Source: Chionis minor
Lineage: Eukaryota; Chordata; Aves; Charadriiformes; Chionididae
DNA: 64,000 nt
Direction: 5' to 3'
Assembly (NCBI GenBank): GCA_013398295.1
Contig: VZSF01001239.1
Coordinates: 34,646 to 98,645, forward strand
A program made the translations under genes and the position numbers. The notes beneath the pieces were generated by a model, which did not search any database, was not told the origin of the DNA, and saw only the letters and a program-made list of their open reading frames with translations. This document shows, in pieces, positions 22,842 to 34,215 of this stretch (positions within the stretch are counted from its first letter, which is position 1; every line of letters begins with the position of its first letter).

Positions 22842-22851
22842 TAAATATATT
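22842..22851 (-). promoter_or_regulatory. PRELP: TATA-like box of the proposed PRELP promoter
   Basis: The minus strand reads AAATATATTTAAGGG in GC-rich surroundings, at the right distance before the proposed first exon. Confidence 0.4.
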
Positions 22852-23254
22852 TGCTCCCAACGCGGTTCCCTTCCCTTTACTCCAGAACCGGGGTATTGTC
22901 GGTGAGTGCCGCTCACTGACTGCCAGGAGCGGGATGGTCGGAGGGCACAGCCCTCGCCCTGCAGTGAGCTGGGGCACTCGGATGCCTAAAAACCAGCAGG
23001 TAGCTCGAGTGCAAGCCAGGAAAAGGAATGAAGAGAAACCACATCGGTATTTCACGTCATTTAAACAAAGAGTTGAGGTGGAGACATGTGTTTGCCAGCT
23101 GGAGAAGGCTCAGAATCAATAAGGAAGGAATAAGCTGTTTGGAGATTCATGCCAATTGCTTAAAAAACTAGTCAAAAGTCCCCAGATCCATGGGGACACG
23201 GTTCATAGTTTGGCGGTTTTTTTCCTGTTACCTAACAAATACTCAGCTGGGCAC

Positions 23255-23312
23255 TGAAAGGGGGATACTGAGGCACCGAACAGGGCAATTGCTTGCACAA
23301 AAGCCACCCTGC
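23255..23312. mobile_element. Possible MIR-like ancient SINE relic
   Basis: The sequence around ATACTGAGGCACCGAACAGG followed by GCAATTGCTTGCAC resembles the conserved core of MIR (CORE-SINE), where a similar ACTGAGGCAC block precedes a TTGC-containing block. It is degraded and was matched by eye. Confidence 0.3.
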
Positions 23313-26300
23313 AATGCCAGGCATGGAAAGGTTTCATACCCTAGACTTTACCCACCATGCTGTCCGACATGCAAAGCTGCTAACACACCTCCCATTGCTG
23401 GGAAGCAAGAAAACCTTCAGCAGATCTGGTGAGTATAAATTCTGCTCTCAGCCAAGAGACTTTGTTTGTTGAATTTTCTTCCTGCAGGAATTCCTTTTGG
23501 TGTCCAAGTTTCGAATCCACCTTCAAAGACGTCCTTTTTAATTTTTAAGACGCAACAGGCTGCAAGCCTTGAATGTGGCTCTGGGCACCGCACACTCAGT
23601 TTATTCTACGTCTGGAGCAGAATCTGGCCCTGCTCTTGCAGGCGAAGGGCATGACGGACGGTGGCCATGGAGCAAACCTGTTCTCAAGGCTGTCGTTGAC
23701 ATGGAGAGATCCCAGTTTGAGTGTCCCTGCTGCATCCCAGCCATCCCTGGTCCCCTGTCCCTTTGGTTTATCCCTTTCCGGGCCACGGCCCGTTTGTTCT
23801 GCAGAAGTTTGTAACAGAAATACCGCTTTGGTCTGGCGGAGGTAGGAGAGGAAATGTTTGAGCCTGAAAGCATTGGGAGACAGAGCCAGGGCTGCGAGAA
23901 CGGCCTGTCTCGACCAAGGGCAACACGAGGGACAGCCATCGAGCGGGTAAACACAGAGGAATGTGGTCCCCAGCGAGCCCGGAGGTTGACTCCCACCAGT
24001 CTGTCAGGCACAGTGAGGTTTCGGCACCCAGCCATGCCCTGGTCACTCCTGCCATCCCGGCAGGGAGTCGATGGCAGCCATGCAGCCACCCGAAATGAGG
24101 AAACACGGACGAGAGGCAGCAGAATTTTTAAGGCGAGGAACTGAGCGAAAAAAACCCCATTATAACCGGTGGCTCTGCCGTCTCCAGCTGGGAAATGTTA
24201 GACACTGAGCACCCTCATCCCTTATCCTCCCCCGTCCATCCCGGCCAGACTCCTCATGCGCTCTGTCACGGTGCTCGGCCGTGTGAGCGGCTCGTATCGG
24301 TTAAAATAAGCATCCCCTTCCCCTGGCAGAAGGTCCAACCCCAGACCTCGTCACGTTAATTTCCATCAGCCCACCCTTCCCGGCTCTTTGCAGCTCAGGC
24401 TACCACAGCATCTCCATTTCCCCCTGGTTGGGGGCAACACGGAGGGGACATCAGAGCCCTGGGGGACATCAGAGCACGCGGAGAGCTGGCGGTTCCAGAC
24501 CCAGGGGTTTCAGGAAAGGGAATTTTGCAGAGCAAAGCAGTGCAGGAGGCTTCTCACAGCCGAGCAACAGTCTGTCCTCAAACCAGGCTCGGCTTCCCCC
24601 CGCCAAACCTGGGCTCCTCAGGAATAGCAACTTAAAATGTTTATTTGGCCGGAGGGAGACGCTTATTCTTTGTGTTACCACCATCAGCCACCCCGTCCCG
24701 AGCCGAGCCTCCGCTGTGCTCGGTGCTGTACAAACACAGATGATTTACAACGCAGAGGTTCTTTCTGACAGGCAGATCTTAAAACTCCCTTCGGACAGCT
24801 AAAAAATTTAATTTCAGAAAGGGGGGGGGAGGAGGGAGGGGGAAGCAGTGGGAAATCTGAGATGCTCCTGCGGCCGCTTGGTCAGAGCAGCGTGTGCGCC
24901 ATGCAAAACACCAAATCTCAGGCGTTTGGCAGCAAAGCCTCGCAAGCCAGCCGGGCTCTCCATCCTCAGCCACCGGAGTTGTGGGAAGGGGCCACTGAGC
25001 AGGGACAAGGGGAGCCCAAAGGTGTCATCCCCCCCCAAAATGATGGCCAGTGGTTTGGGATGGACCCATTCCCCTGGGACCGCAGTGGGAGGGTGCTGCG
25101 CTGCCCTTTGGGAAAGCCACGTTTCTCCCCGGGGCCCTGCATGCCTCCCCCACCGCAGGGTGTTGCCACTGGTGTTGGGTGGCCACCAGCCTGGAAAATT
25201 AAACTCAGCTTCTCCCAAACCTCACCGGGAGCTGGGGACAAGCTCCTGCTCGCCCCAGCCCCGGGCTGCTGCCCCCTCCGCCCTGGGGGGAGGACACAGC
25301 AGCCTCCGCACGCAAGAGCCGGGAGAGCGTCACCGGAGAGCCGGGAGAGCGTCACCGTGAGCCTGGGAGAAACACTTGGCTCCAAGCAAAGTGCTGGAGG
25401 GGGAAGTGAGCGAAGGGGAAAAGTATGTTGCTGTGTAATGCATGGATCCTGCTCTCACGTGTCTGAGATGCTGCATTATGTGCTTCTCTCTCCCCCCCTC
25501 CTCGGCTGAATGTGGGGCAGGGGCAAAGTGTGCCTCCTCCGTGTTCCATGTGTTTCCATCTCCAGCACACAACTGGAAGCACCTGGGAATGTGCTCCGTG
25601 AGCGTGGCTGCCCAGGGGACACGTGGAAGGTGCTTGAAGCCCCCCTTGAACAAAGCAGACCCCGGCCCGAAGCACTCCGGAGGCGTGAGGACGTGTGGGT
25701 TCAGCTCAGTGCTTGGCCAGGGGGGAATTTTGTGTCACGTTGGTCACCCCAGCACACAGCGAGGGAGGGAGGCGGGAGGAGAAGAAGGAGGTGGTCTGCA
25801 TCCCTTCAGTGCAGATACATTCATCCCAAATACCCATCCCTTCTTCCCAGGCATGGCCTGACCTCTCCATCCATCCCTGAGCATCTCTCACTGCTTGAAC
25901 ACGGGACCAAAACCCCCGTGGAGCAGGACGCACAGTTTCACCAGTGTGGATGGACAGAGATGGAGCCAGGCTGGAAGGAACAAGCTACGCTCACTCCCAA
26001 GTGAGAAACGCAACCGAAAAGGCCAGCTGACCTCTGCCCCAGCCAGGTGTTTAAAAAAAAAAGAGAGGAAAAACAAGAAATAACCCGTTTTGAGCACAGC
26101 TGTTGCTTTGGTCATTAAACCGACGGGCAAATCTCCCCTGGAGAAGAGCCTCACGCACTGGGTGCCTGAGCCCAGGCGTTGCAGCAGCCAGGGAAGGGTT
26201 AGGGAATGGAAAATGCCCGTGAGACGCTCGCCCTCGGTGCTGGCTGCTGGTGCAGACACGGCGGAGGAATGCGAACCCCACTGCGGCTTTCCACCCGCGG

Positions 26301-26479
26301 CCGTAAACCCCTTTCCGCTCGGGTTCTGCCAGAGACGTGACACTGCGTGAGGAGCCAGCGAGCACCACGAGCCAGCCTAAATCAGGACGGTCCCAGCAGC
26401 TCCTGCCCTGGAGACAGGCACGGTCCTGCCCCCCATCACAGTCTGAGCCGAGGATGCCAGAGGGGAGAAAGGGGCATCC

Positions 26480-26515
26480 CCTGTCATCCGCAGGGGAAAC
26501 TGAGGCAGAAGGGAG
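26480..26515. mobile_element. Possible MIR-like SINE fragment
   Basis: Contains GGGGAAACTGAGGCAGAAGG, close to the MIR core phrase. The fragment is very short, so the call is weak. Confidence 0.2.
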
Positions 26516-27855
26516 CTCTGTGCTCACAGGGCCATGAAGCCGGCTACCTTTTTGGTTTAAACAGCCCATAGTATTTCCAGAGTCATGCAAAGCTTTTTTT
26601 TTTATTCCTTTTCAGCCTTGGCACAGAGGGGCTGACGTACACACGCACACCAGTCCGAGCACCGGGCTGTGAGCACTCACATCCCGAGACTTGTCTGCAT
26701 CTCCGGTGCAGAGCATGCTGCCCTCGCCCAAACTCCCTGCTGCCCATCCCAATGGGACCCAATCTATCACCCCCATTCTCCCAGCCCACTCAGGAATGAG
26801 CCCAAACTGGAAGCAAACTGGAAATTTCCCATAGGGAAGGAGCCATCCTTCCAAGAAGGGCTGAGACCCAGCAAACTCATTGCTGGGACAGCCTGAAGGA
26901 GCCATGGTCCCTGCCAAGGGACAGGGAGAGTGGAGGGAGAGGGTTGGGACCAGCCCAGCAGTGGGGAACTGGCATCATGGCACAAGGGGACCCCATCCCC
27001 GCTGCCTGTCACAGACAGGGGGACAGCAGGGCAGGTCCTGTCCCTAGCGGTGGCCGTGGCGTGGCTGCCGGCTCCACTCGCCTGTGCCGCGGCCATGGAG
27101 CCCCCCAGACCTCCCTGCATCCCCCCAGCCCCTTCCTACCCCACCTCCCATCTTCTGCGCTATTCTCGTGGCTGCTTTAAGCGCAGGGAGGGGATACAGA
27201 ATTCATCAAACCTCACATTTCTCGGGGATTAAATCATCCGACTCATTTCTCCGAGGGAGAGAAGTCCAAAACCCCTTTTTTTTTTTTTTCTTTTTTTTCT
27301 TTCCCTGCAAGGCTGAGCAGCCGCTTATTAGCTCTTGGCAGCGGGGCCGAGGGCTGCTGAGCACATCAGCTCACGGCCGCAGCGCCGGGGGCTGAGCGTC
27401 ACCACGGGGCCCTGGAAATGGAGCCTGCATGGGGCAGCGACGCGGGAACCGGGGGGCCCTCCGTCCCCTGGCCCCCTCCCAAGCATGGCCCCAGGACCCC
27501 CGAGCTTGCAGGCAGCAGAGCCCAGCGACACCCCGACTGGCTTCTTGCACCACATGCCCCTGCACCCCTGGAGAAAAGAGCCCCCCGTTATTCCCCAGCT
27601 GGGCACCTCCGGGCACGGTACAGGGATGCTACGAAAAGTCCTGGCTCTCTGCTCATGTAATATTAGGGCTGGCATTTCAAATAAGCAAGGAAAAAGTGAT
27701 TCCAAGCTCCCCAGGGAGGCTCCCAGGGCTTGCGTTTCACCGTGGGGCTGTTCTCTCAGAAGCAGATACTTGCACCTTCCCCCAGGAATGCTGCTCCTTC
27801 TCAGAGGTCACATCCCAGCCGCTGATCCCAAAGCTGCTTCCTGCATCCTGCCACC

Positions 27856-27905
27856 TACTTTGCAGAAGGGGAAACTGAGGCACATAGCCCAGGGAACTGA
27901 TCCTG
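27856..27905. mobile_element. Possible MIR-like SINE fragment
   Basis: Contains GGGGAAACTGAGGCACATAG followed by CCCAGGGAACTGATCC, in the order seen in the MIR core. Matched by eye. Confidence 0.35.
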
Positions 27906-29188
27906 GAGCGAGGAGCCAACCTCCTGCTCCCACCCACCCTCCCCCAGGGTCCGCGAGAAACCCTGCGAGCTCCAGCACATCCAGCTCTCCCAGTGCCAGC
28001 TGCTTCGCTCCAGCCCTTGGAAAGCGAGGATGTCCTCTCCCAGCTCCGTATTAGCTCCAGCAGTTTGACCTGTCACTGAACCAGCTCCTATCGGTGCCGG
28101 TTTTAGCAGAACATCACGCTGGGAACGAAACATTTTGGAACTGAGTGAAGGAGCTTTCCTGGCTCGTGGTTTCCCCCGCCCCAACCCGAAGCAGAGCCGC
28201 CACCTCATCCCCAGCATGGCCGTGAGTAGGGGGGAGCCCCTGCCAGCCCCCCGAAGAGCTGGGGATGGGATCCCCGTCAGGACCAGTACATCCATCACCT
28301 CCCAGCCCAGGGACTGCAGCACAAGCAGGGCTGGGATTGCCTTTGCCACCCCTGTTTATTGCAGCCACAGACCCCTTAAATGCGCAGGGGGGCAATTGAC
28401 TCCTGGGGGTAATCGGTGGCAACCTGGGGACCGGCTCTGCGCCTGCTCTGCACTTCTCCCGGCACACAGACAGGGCACCAAGGGCGACCCCCCATCCTGC
28501 CCCACACAGGGAGGGGACCAGCAGCTCACCAGTGCTCCCCAACATGGGGAAGGGACCACCTGCCCCCCTCACCAAGCCCCACAAGGCTGATGGAGGGAGG
28601 GGGAGGGCACACACCATACCACGGCCCCGCTGTACGCGCTCGCTTCTTGCAAGGCTCTGCTTGCTTCTTGGTCTCTTGCAGATGTTCCCACATGGGCAGC
28701 CCCAGCAGCCACGCTTGGTTTAGCTTTTAGCAGAAGAGGGGACAGCCTTCCTCTCTGCTCCTCACTATTCCCGCAGGACAGGAGGTAGCAACATCCCCCC
28801 GGGCACGTCTCCGCCAGGCACAGCATGCTCCAGACCAAGCAGGAGGCGGGGATGGGGGTTACCACGCTGGCAAGGCTTCCTCCAGCCACGACAGCACTTT
28901 TGATGGTGGAAGGATTCTTGGTGTCAGCTCAGCAGTGGGAAGAGCTGCCAGTGTTGGTTGAAACAAGAACAAGGGGGTGATTCAATGAAACTCCCTGTGA
29001 AGCACGCTGGAAACCATGAACACAAATATTTCGAGCCACACACACAATTAGCCAGTGGGACCCACCACCACAAGATGCCGCTCGGGCCAAGGGTTTAGTA
29101 GGGTTTTAAATAAATACATAATAAAATACACAAAGGACTGCCCACACGTCGGGAGATTGGGGACATTGGGGTGGCAGGAGTCAATGAG

Positions 29189-29221
29189 AACAGAGACTTT
29201 GGCAGTCCAAAAGGTGTCAGG
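29189..29221. repeat. 33-bp direct repeat, copy 1
   Basis: Begins AACAGAGACTTTGGCAG and ends AAAAGGTGTCAGG; identical over 33 bases to 30891-30923 in the same orientation, with copies 1702 bases apart. The origin is unknown. Confidence 0.9.
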
Positions 29222-30085
29222 GACGCAGAAGAAAAGGAGTCACCAAGATGCCATGGACATCTGCGCTGCCTTCCTGGGTGACACGCATCTGTCACTGCTT
29301 GCTGTGCCCCTGGGGAGCCCCTGCAGGGGTGGAAGCAGGGGGTGTCCACTATACAGGCACCCCCTGAGCCCGCCAGCTGCCCGGCCACCACAGCGGTGCC
29401 CCAAGCCAAGGGCCTCCATCACCTCCCTTGCACTGTCTGGGCTCTGCCACCAAGCTGCTGTTTGCAATGGAAACACCTGAGTCGCGTCTAGTCCTCCCTT
29501 GGGCTTGGCCTTCATCCTTGCTTCCTCCTTCGGGGCCAGTATTTTTCCTCTCCGAAGGCAGGAGCCAGCCGGACGCTTTCCTCGCATGACATCAGCTGCC
29601 TCGGGAGCCCGGCTGCTGCCCCTGCATTCCCCAGGTAGGGGACGAGGCGCAGCCCTGGGGGGTCCAGGTCCATGGGGCTGCTCCCCCTTGGAGAAATTAA
29701 TTGGGGTGCTGTGATTTGGGGCTCACAGACCTCTACGGTAAAGCCTGTCCCAACTGGCAGCCCCCACCGGAGAAGGCATCCTCGGGGAGACCCTTGTAAT
29801 TGCTCTTTTCTGTTAAGAAATAGTCTCCTCCTGTGCAAGAGCGAAAGATCACAGAGAAAATTCTACAGCGAGGTAGTACCACAGTGCATCATCCTGGTGG
29901 AAACACAACAGTGTCCCTTCAGTCACAGGAGCTCTTACAGTGAGCCTCTTGCCCACTCAGCTGTCCCCAGGAAAACCCCAGCCTGGGGACAGTCACCTCC
30001 AAAAGCATTCCAGCCACAGCCACCAAAAGCATTTGAGGTGTCCCGAGCCGGAGACGGAGCCGTACGCCTTGGGTGGGGAGATGTC

Positions 30086-30178
30086 CTACATGTAGAACAC
30101 ATCTAGCACATGGAGCTTGAGCTGCTCCGGCAGCACGGGGCGGTGGTGGTCCCCGAGGTTCCCCACGCCACTGTTCTC
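30086..30178 (-). other. Orphan exon-like segment, possible terminal coding exon
   Basis: A minus-strand frame open from 30208 ends at TAG 30088-30086 and encodes a tail finishing PEQLKLHVLDVFYM. From 30184 to 30089, 28 of 32 third positions are G or C, which fits coding use in GC-rich bird genes but also the local base composition. A possible acceptor AG lies at 30180-30179 after a pyrimidine-rich stretch. I do not recognise the protein and found no partner exon, so this may be chance. Confidence 0.2.
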
Positions 30179-30890
30179 CTCCACGTGTGCACGATGGGGA
30201 GGCAAAAATCAGAGAGCACAGATGGGCTGGAGGGACGCAGGATGATGGATGGACCGGCCTGATCTGGGGGGTAATCTCCAAGGCCCCGTTATATTATTGC
30301 ATATTACGCCCGGTGTGGATTTGCCTATATTGCTTGGCAGCATGCGAGTAGAAAACAGGCCTCTGTCAAAGCCCCAGAGATATTCAGAAACGGCTCCAAA
30401 TATTACAGCTATAAATTCAGCTCATTTTTTGAACGGTTAAGAGCTGCCAGGGGCTTTGACTTAATCCATCTCTCCCTAACCTTTGTGCCAGACCCCTGCA
30501 GGCACCCGCCCCTCCGCAGCTCCTCGCCCGGCTCCTGCGTCACAGCCCCTGGCTGCCCACGTCCTGCGCGGCCGGCAGAGCTACCTGCCCCATCCCCACC
30601 AAGCTTCCATCCCTGCTTTCCCACACCCGGACACCCTCAGCCCCCGGGATCTGCCCTCGCCTATCGCTCCTCTGCTGAGTTACCCCCCTCCCTCCAGACC
30701 CAGCGGTGCGGGGGCTACTCGGACACACTCAGGCTGCAGCAGCCGGTCCCAAACCTTTTCTGCCTCCTTTGGCCTCGCCACAAAACCGAAAAACCATCTG
30801 CTCTGCCCAGCATCCTTATTCCTGCTTTCCTCTTTGCAAACAATTGCTCCCTTCTCTCAGCGCCTTTCAAGGAATAAAGATCCCACGGAA

Positions 30891-30923
30891 AACAGAGACT
30901 TTGGCAGTCCAAAAGGTGTCAGG
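30891..30923. repeat. 33-bp direct repeat, copy 2
   Basis: Exact copy of 29189-29221. Similarity stops abruptly outside the core, apart from a GA[A/G] just before it. Confidence 0.9.
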
Positions 30924-33900
30924 AAAGACCTGGTGGGGTTTTTCCCCCTTATTTTCTGAGCCGGGATATTTTATTCTCACACTTGCCCATGCCCGAGCAG
31001 CCGGAGCAGGGGCAAATCCAGCCCTCTCCTGCAGCAGGATGCTCAGTACTTGCAGGGAAGAGTTAACTCTTCATCGCAGGCGCTGCACACAGGTCAGCTC
31101 TAGAGCAGGGAAGCATCAGAGGCAGCATCAGATTTCCAAAACCATTCCAGGAGTTGTCCTCCAAGGGCTATATCCTCACACCCCTCTCCCCATAAACACT
31201 TCCCCCCTTCCACCCTGGGGAAGAGCAGGGATGTAATTAACCCGGGATCATCCCCAAGCTTGGTAGAGCTGGGAACCTTCCAGAACATGGACTCATCACC
31301 CAGCCCTTCCCCTGGCTTTGTCTGGCCACTCATCACCCAAATATTTGAGGCTCAGTTGTGCTAAGAGCCCCTTGTGCAAAGGGATGGAGCAGAAATCTGC
31401 GCAGCCACTCACAAGGGGAGGTGGGCACCCATTTTCACCCTGGCTGGGGGCTTCAGCGTCTCCCACGTAGAAGGAGCAGCACCAGGAGTGTTGCCTTTGG
31501 GTCTGGAATGCTGGGACTCACCGTTCCCATTGCAGGGGCACAAGCCAGCAGCACTCTGGGAAAACGGGAAGAGGCACTGGGCAACATCCCTCAGTTTCCC
31601 TTTGTCCAGCCCCGGCCTTTGCCTCAAAAAGGAGCAGCAGCTTCAGGGGGACAGTTTGGCCAAATACCCTGAGACCCCGCAGCCTGCCATGCGGGAAGCG
31701 GCCGCAGGAGCCAAGCACCACAAAAACTGTCAAATACAGGTGAAACCGCACCCCTAAAAACATCCTGTGGAGTCTCAATTTCCCATTAAGGGCTTTACTG
31801 AAAGTAAAAATAGGAGTGAAATATTTTGAATGCATTGAAGAAAAAAAAAAAGAAAAATGTTTCCTTCAACTCCAAGGAAGACTTTTCCAACAGTTCTGTT
31901 CTACGGGAAATGTCTTATTTTTGTTTTTGCATTATTTTGGAGTGGAAAAAAAAAAGCAGAATATGGGGCCTTTCCAGTGAAACTGAAACCCCAGGTCTTG
32001 CCCAGCTCCAGTTGCTGTGCTCTCTTCTTTTAAACTGAGATCAACCAAGGTCCAGAAATGGAAAAGGCGACGCACTGGGAGAGGCTGCTGTGACGAGGTT
32101 TCTGCCACTCCTGGCAGCACATGAAATCTCATAATGAAAGTTGTCCTGGTGAAAATCTCAGCTTGGTTTAAACAAACTCCAGAGGCTCCGATAGTCAAGA
32201 TTATCAATCACGGCCCAGGTCGGGCTCCAGGTTTGTTTTGCTGGTGACGGTTTTGCTCCGAGTCTGTTTCTGCATGGAGCCTGTCCAGTCATTGCACAAG
32301 CTTCGAGATAAACTCTTCGCAAAGCATGATGAAAACTGAAAGAAAAGGAGATGAAGGGAAACAGCAAATAAATCAAGCTCCTCCTGTATTTTCCACCTAG
32401 CTGAGCTCCATCCCTTATCTCCCTGTCTCTCCCCACTTGCTCCCAGCCTGTTTCCAGCCATTCCCTGGCGCAGCTCCATGGGCACAGCCTTTATGTTGCC
32501 TCCTGCAGCTGTTTTCTCTCCTTTGCTGGAATATCTTTCTCCTCTTTCCCTTCCTGTTTTTCCAGGTGAACTGGGGTGAGAGGGAGCAGAAAGTTTCCAA
32601 TGCTGGTGTCATTCCAGACCTGCCCTTCCCACTGTCAGAACAGGGGCGAGGGGCTCCAACGCCCACTGGCATCTCAGGGTCTTCCCCATCTTTTCAGGCC
32701 AGGTTCAACGCAGGGCAAAGCAGTTGAGACATTTTCCAACCAAGTAGCTCTGCTCAGCAGCAACCTGGATCCAATTATTCCCCCAGAGAAGTGTAAGGGA
32801 ACAACCACCTCGAGCCTGGGAGGGTTTAACCCCTTCGAGGAGGGGGAGCAGGGGAGAATGGGGCTGTCCAGAGGCTGCGTCCAAACTCTCCATCTCCAGT
32901 GGGGCCAGGGATGTGGAAGATGAGGCTGGGCTGGGCTAGAACAGGGTTTTCTGGAGCTCTGCATGGAGAATCTGGGAATGCAGATCTCCCCATGGCTGCT
33001 CGGACTACCCCTGGACCCAGCTAGCTCCAGGTAGCTCCCAAGGCTCTGGGGAGGAAGAAGAGGAAGCAAACAAGGGTATTTGCAGGATCTGGGAGCTGGC
33101 ACTGCAGGCAGCTGGAAGGGATGGACCTCTTCCTTCCACCTCTTCAGTCCTGGGGTCCCCATGCAAACCCACTGTGCCCACCAATGTCCGGGGTGGGGGC
33201 GCACCTGGAGCCTTCCTCACCTAAAGGAGGATGAGGGACTCCCGGCAGCCCACTGCCACGCTTCCCCATGGGCGAGGAGCCGGAGCAGTCTCTGCATCCT
33301 GCCAGCAGTCTGCCAGCACAGCCCGAGAGCCAGGGGTTAAATCCCCAGGCTGGTGACTCAGAAAATCTTTGATGCAGCCAGAAGGAGCTGAGTAATTTGT
33401 GTATCTGCAGAGGTCACATTGCCTCCTCTCTTTTTATGTCTGTTACTCATGCTGCTCCTTCCCACTCCCCCTCCGCAGCCTGGACTCTCCTCTTCTCCCT
33501 CTTAAAACACACCGATTCTTTTTACTACCGTTGTTATTAATTACTGGGATTAGAAGAGCCCCTGGCAGTGGCTGCCCGCCCCACTTGGTGCTGGTTCCCA
33601 TCGAAGGCAGAGCAGCAGCCGGTGCCGGAGCCTTCGCCATCGGCACTCGCCTCTCTCCTCTCATCTCCCTCGCTCCTCCTGGGATGGGATACCCATCGCT
33701 TTCCTCTTTGTGGCTGCGGCTCAGGTCCGAAGGGCAGCACCTCTACAGGAGAAACCCTGCCCTCAGCTCTGGATCCCGTTTTCCACTAAGTCGCCGAACC
33801 CCGGAGCTGCGAGAGCCTCGCAAAGCGGGGTGGGGGCAGCCCTTTGCATCTCCAGTTCCAAGCCCATTGCCTGGCTGGGCACCAGGGCACACGTCTGGGT

Positions 33901-33929
33901 CTCTCCCACCCAAGCCAAGTGGCAAACAA

Positions 33930-34215
33930 CCACCACGGCAATTAACCAGTGCAGAAATCAGGAGCGAACCGCAGTTAACGAGGCACATCTTAAAGCGCGG
34001 CATCTCCCAAGTTAACGGTTTCAATAATCCCAGGTTGCTACAAAGCACGGGGGCAGCCAGAAAGACTTCCCTGCATTTAATCAAATCACTTCATTAGGTT
34101 GTTTAATAAGCAAGGGAGCTCTGGGAACACCGGGGTTTCACTGCTCTCAAGCAGCATTTGGAGAAGGAATTTACAGCGGAGCTATTAAGGAGTAATCAAT
34201 CTGCCTTTAATCCTC
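33930..34215. promoter_or_regulatory. AT-rich, TAAT- and GTTAAC-bearing island
   Basis: In GC-rich surroundings this 290-base block carries AATTAACC, two GTTAAC sites (near 33974 and 34011), TTTAATCAAATC, TTTAATAAGC and GAGTAATCAATC. The density of homeodomain-type cores suggests a regulatory element; function is unproven. Confidence 0.25.
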
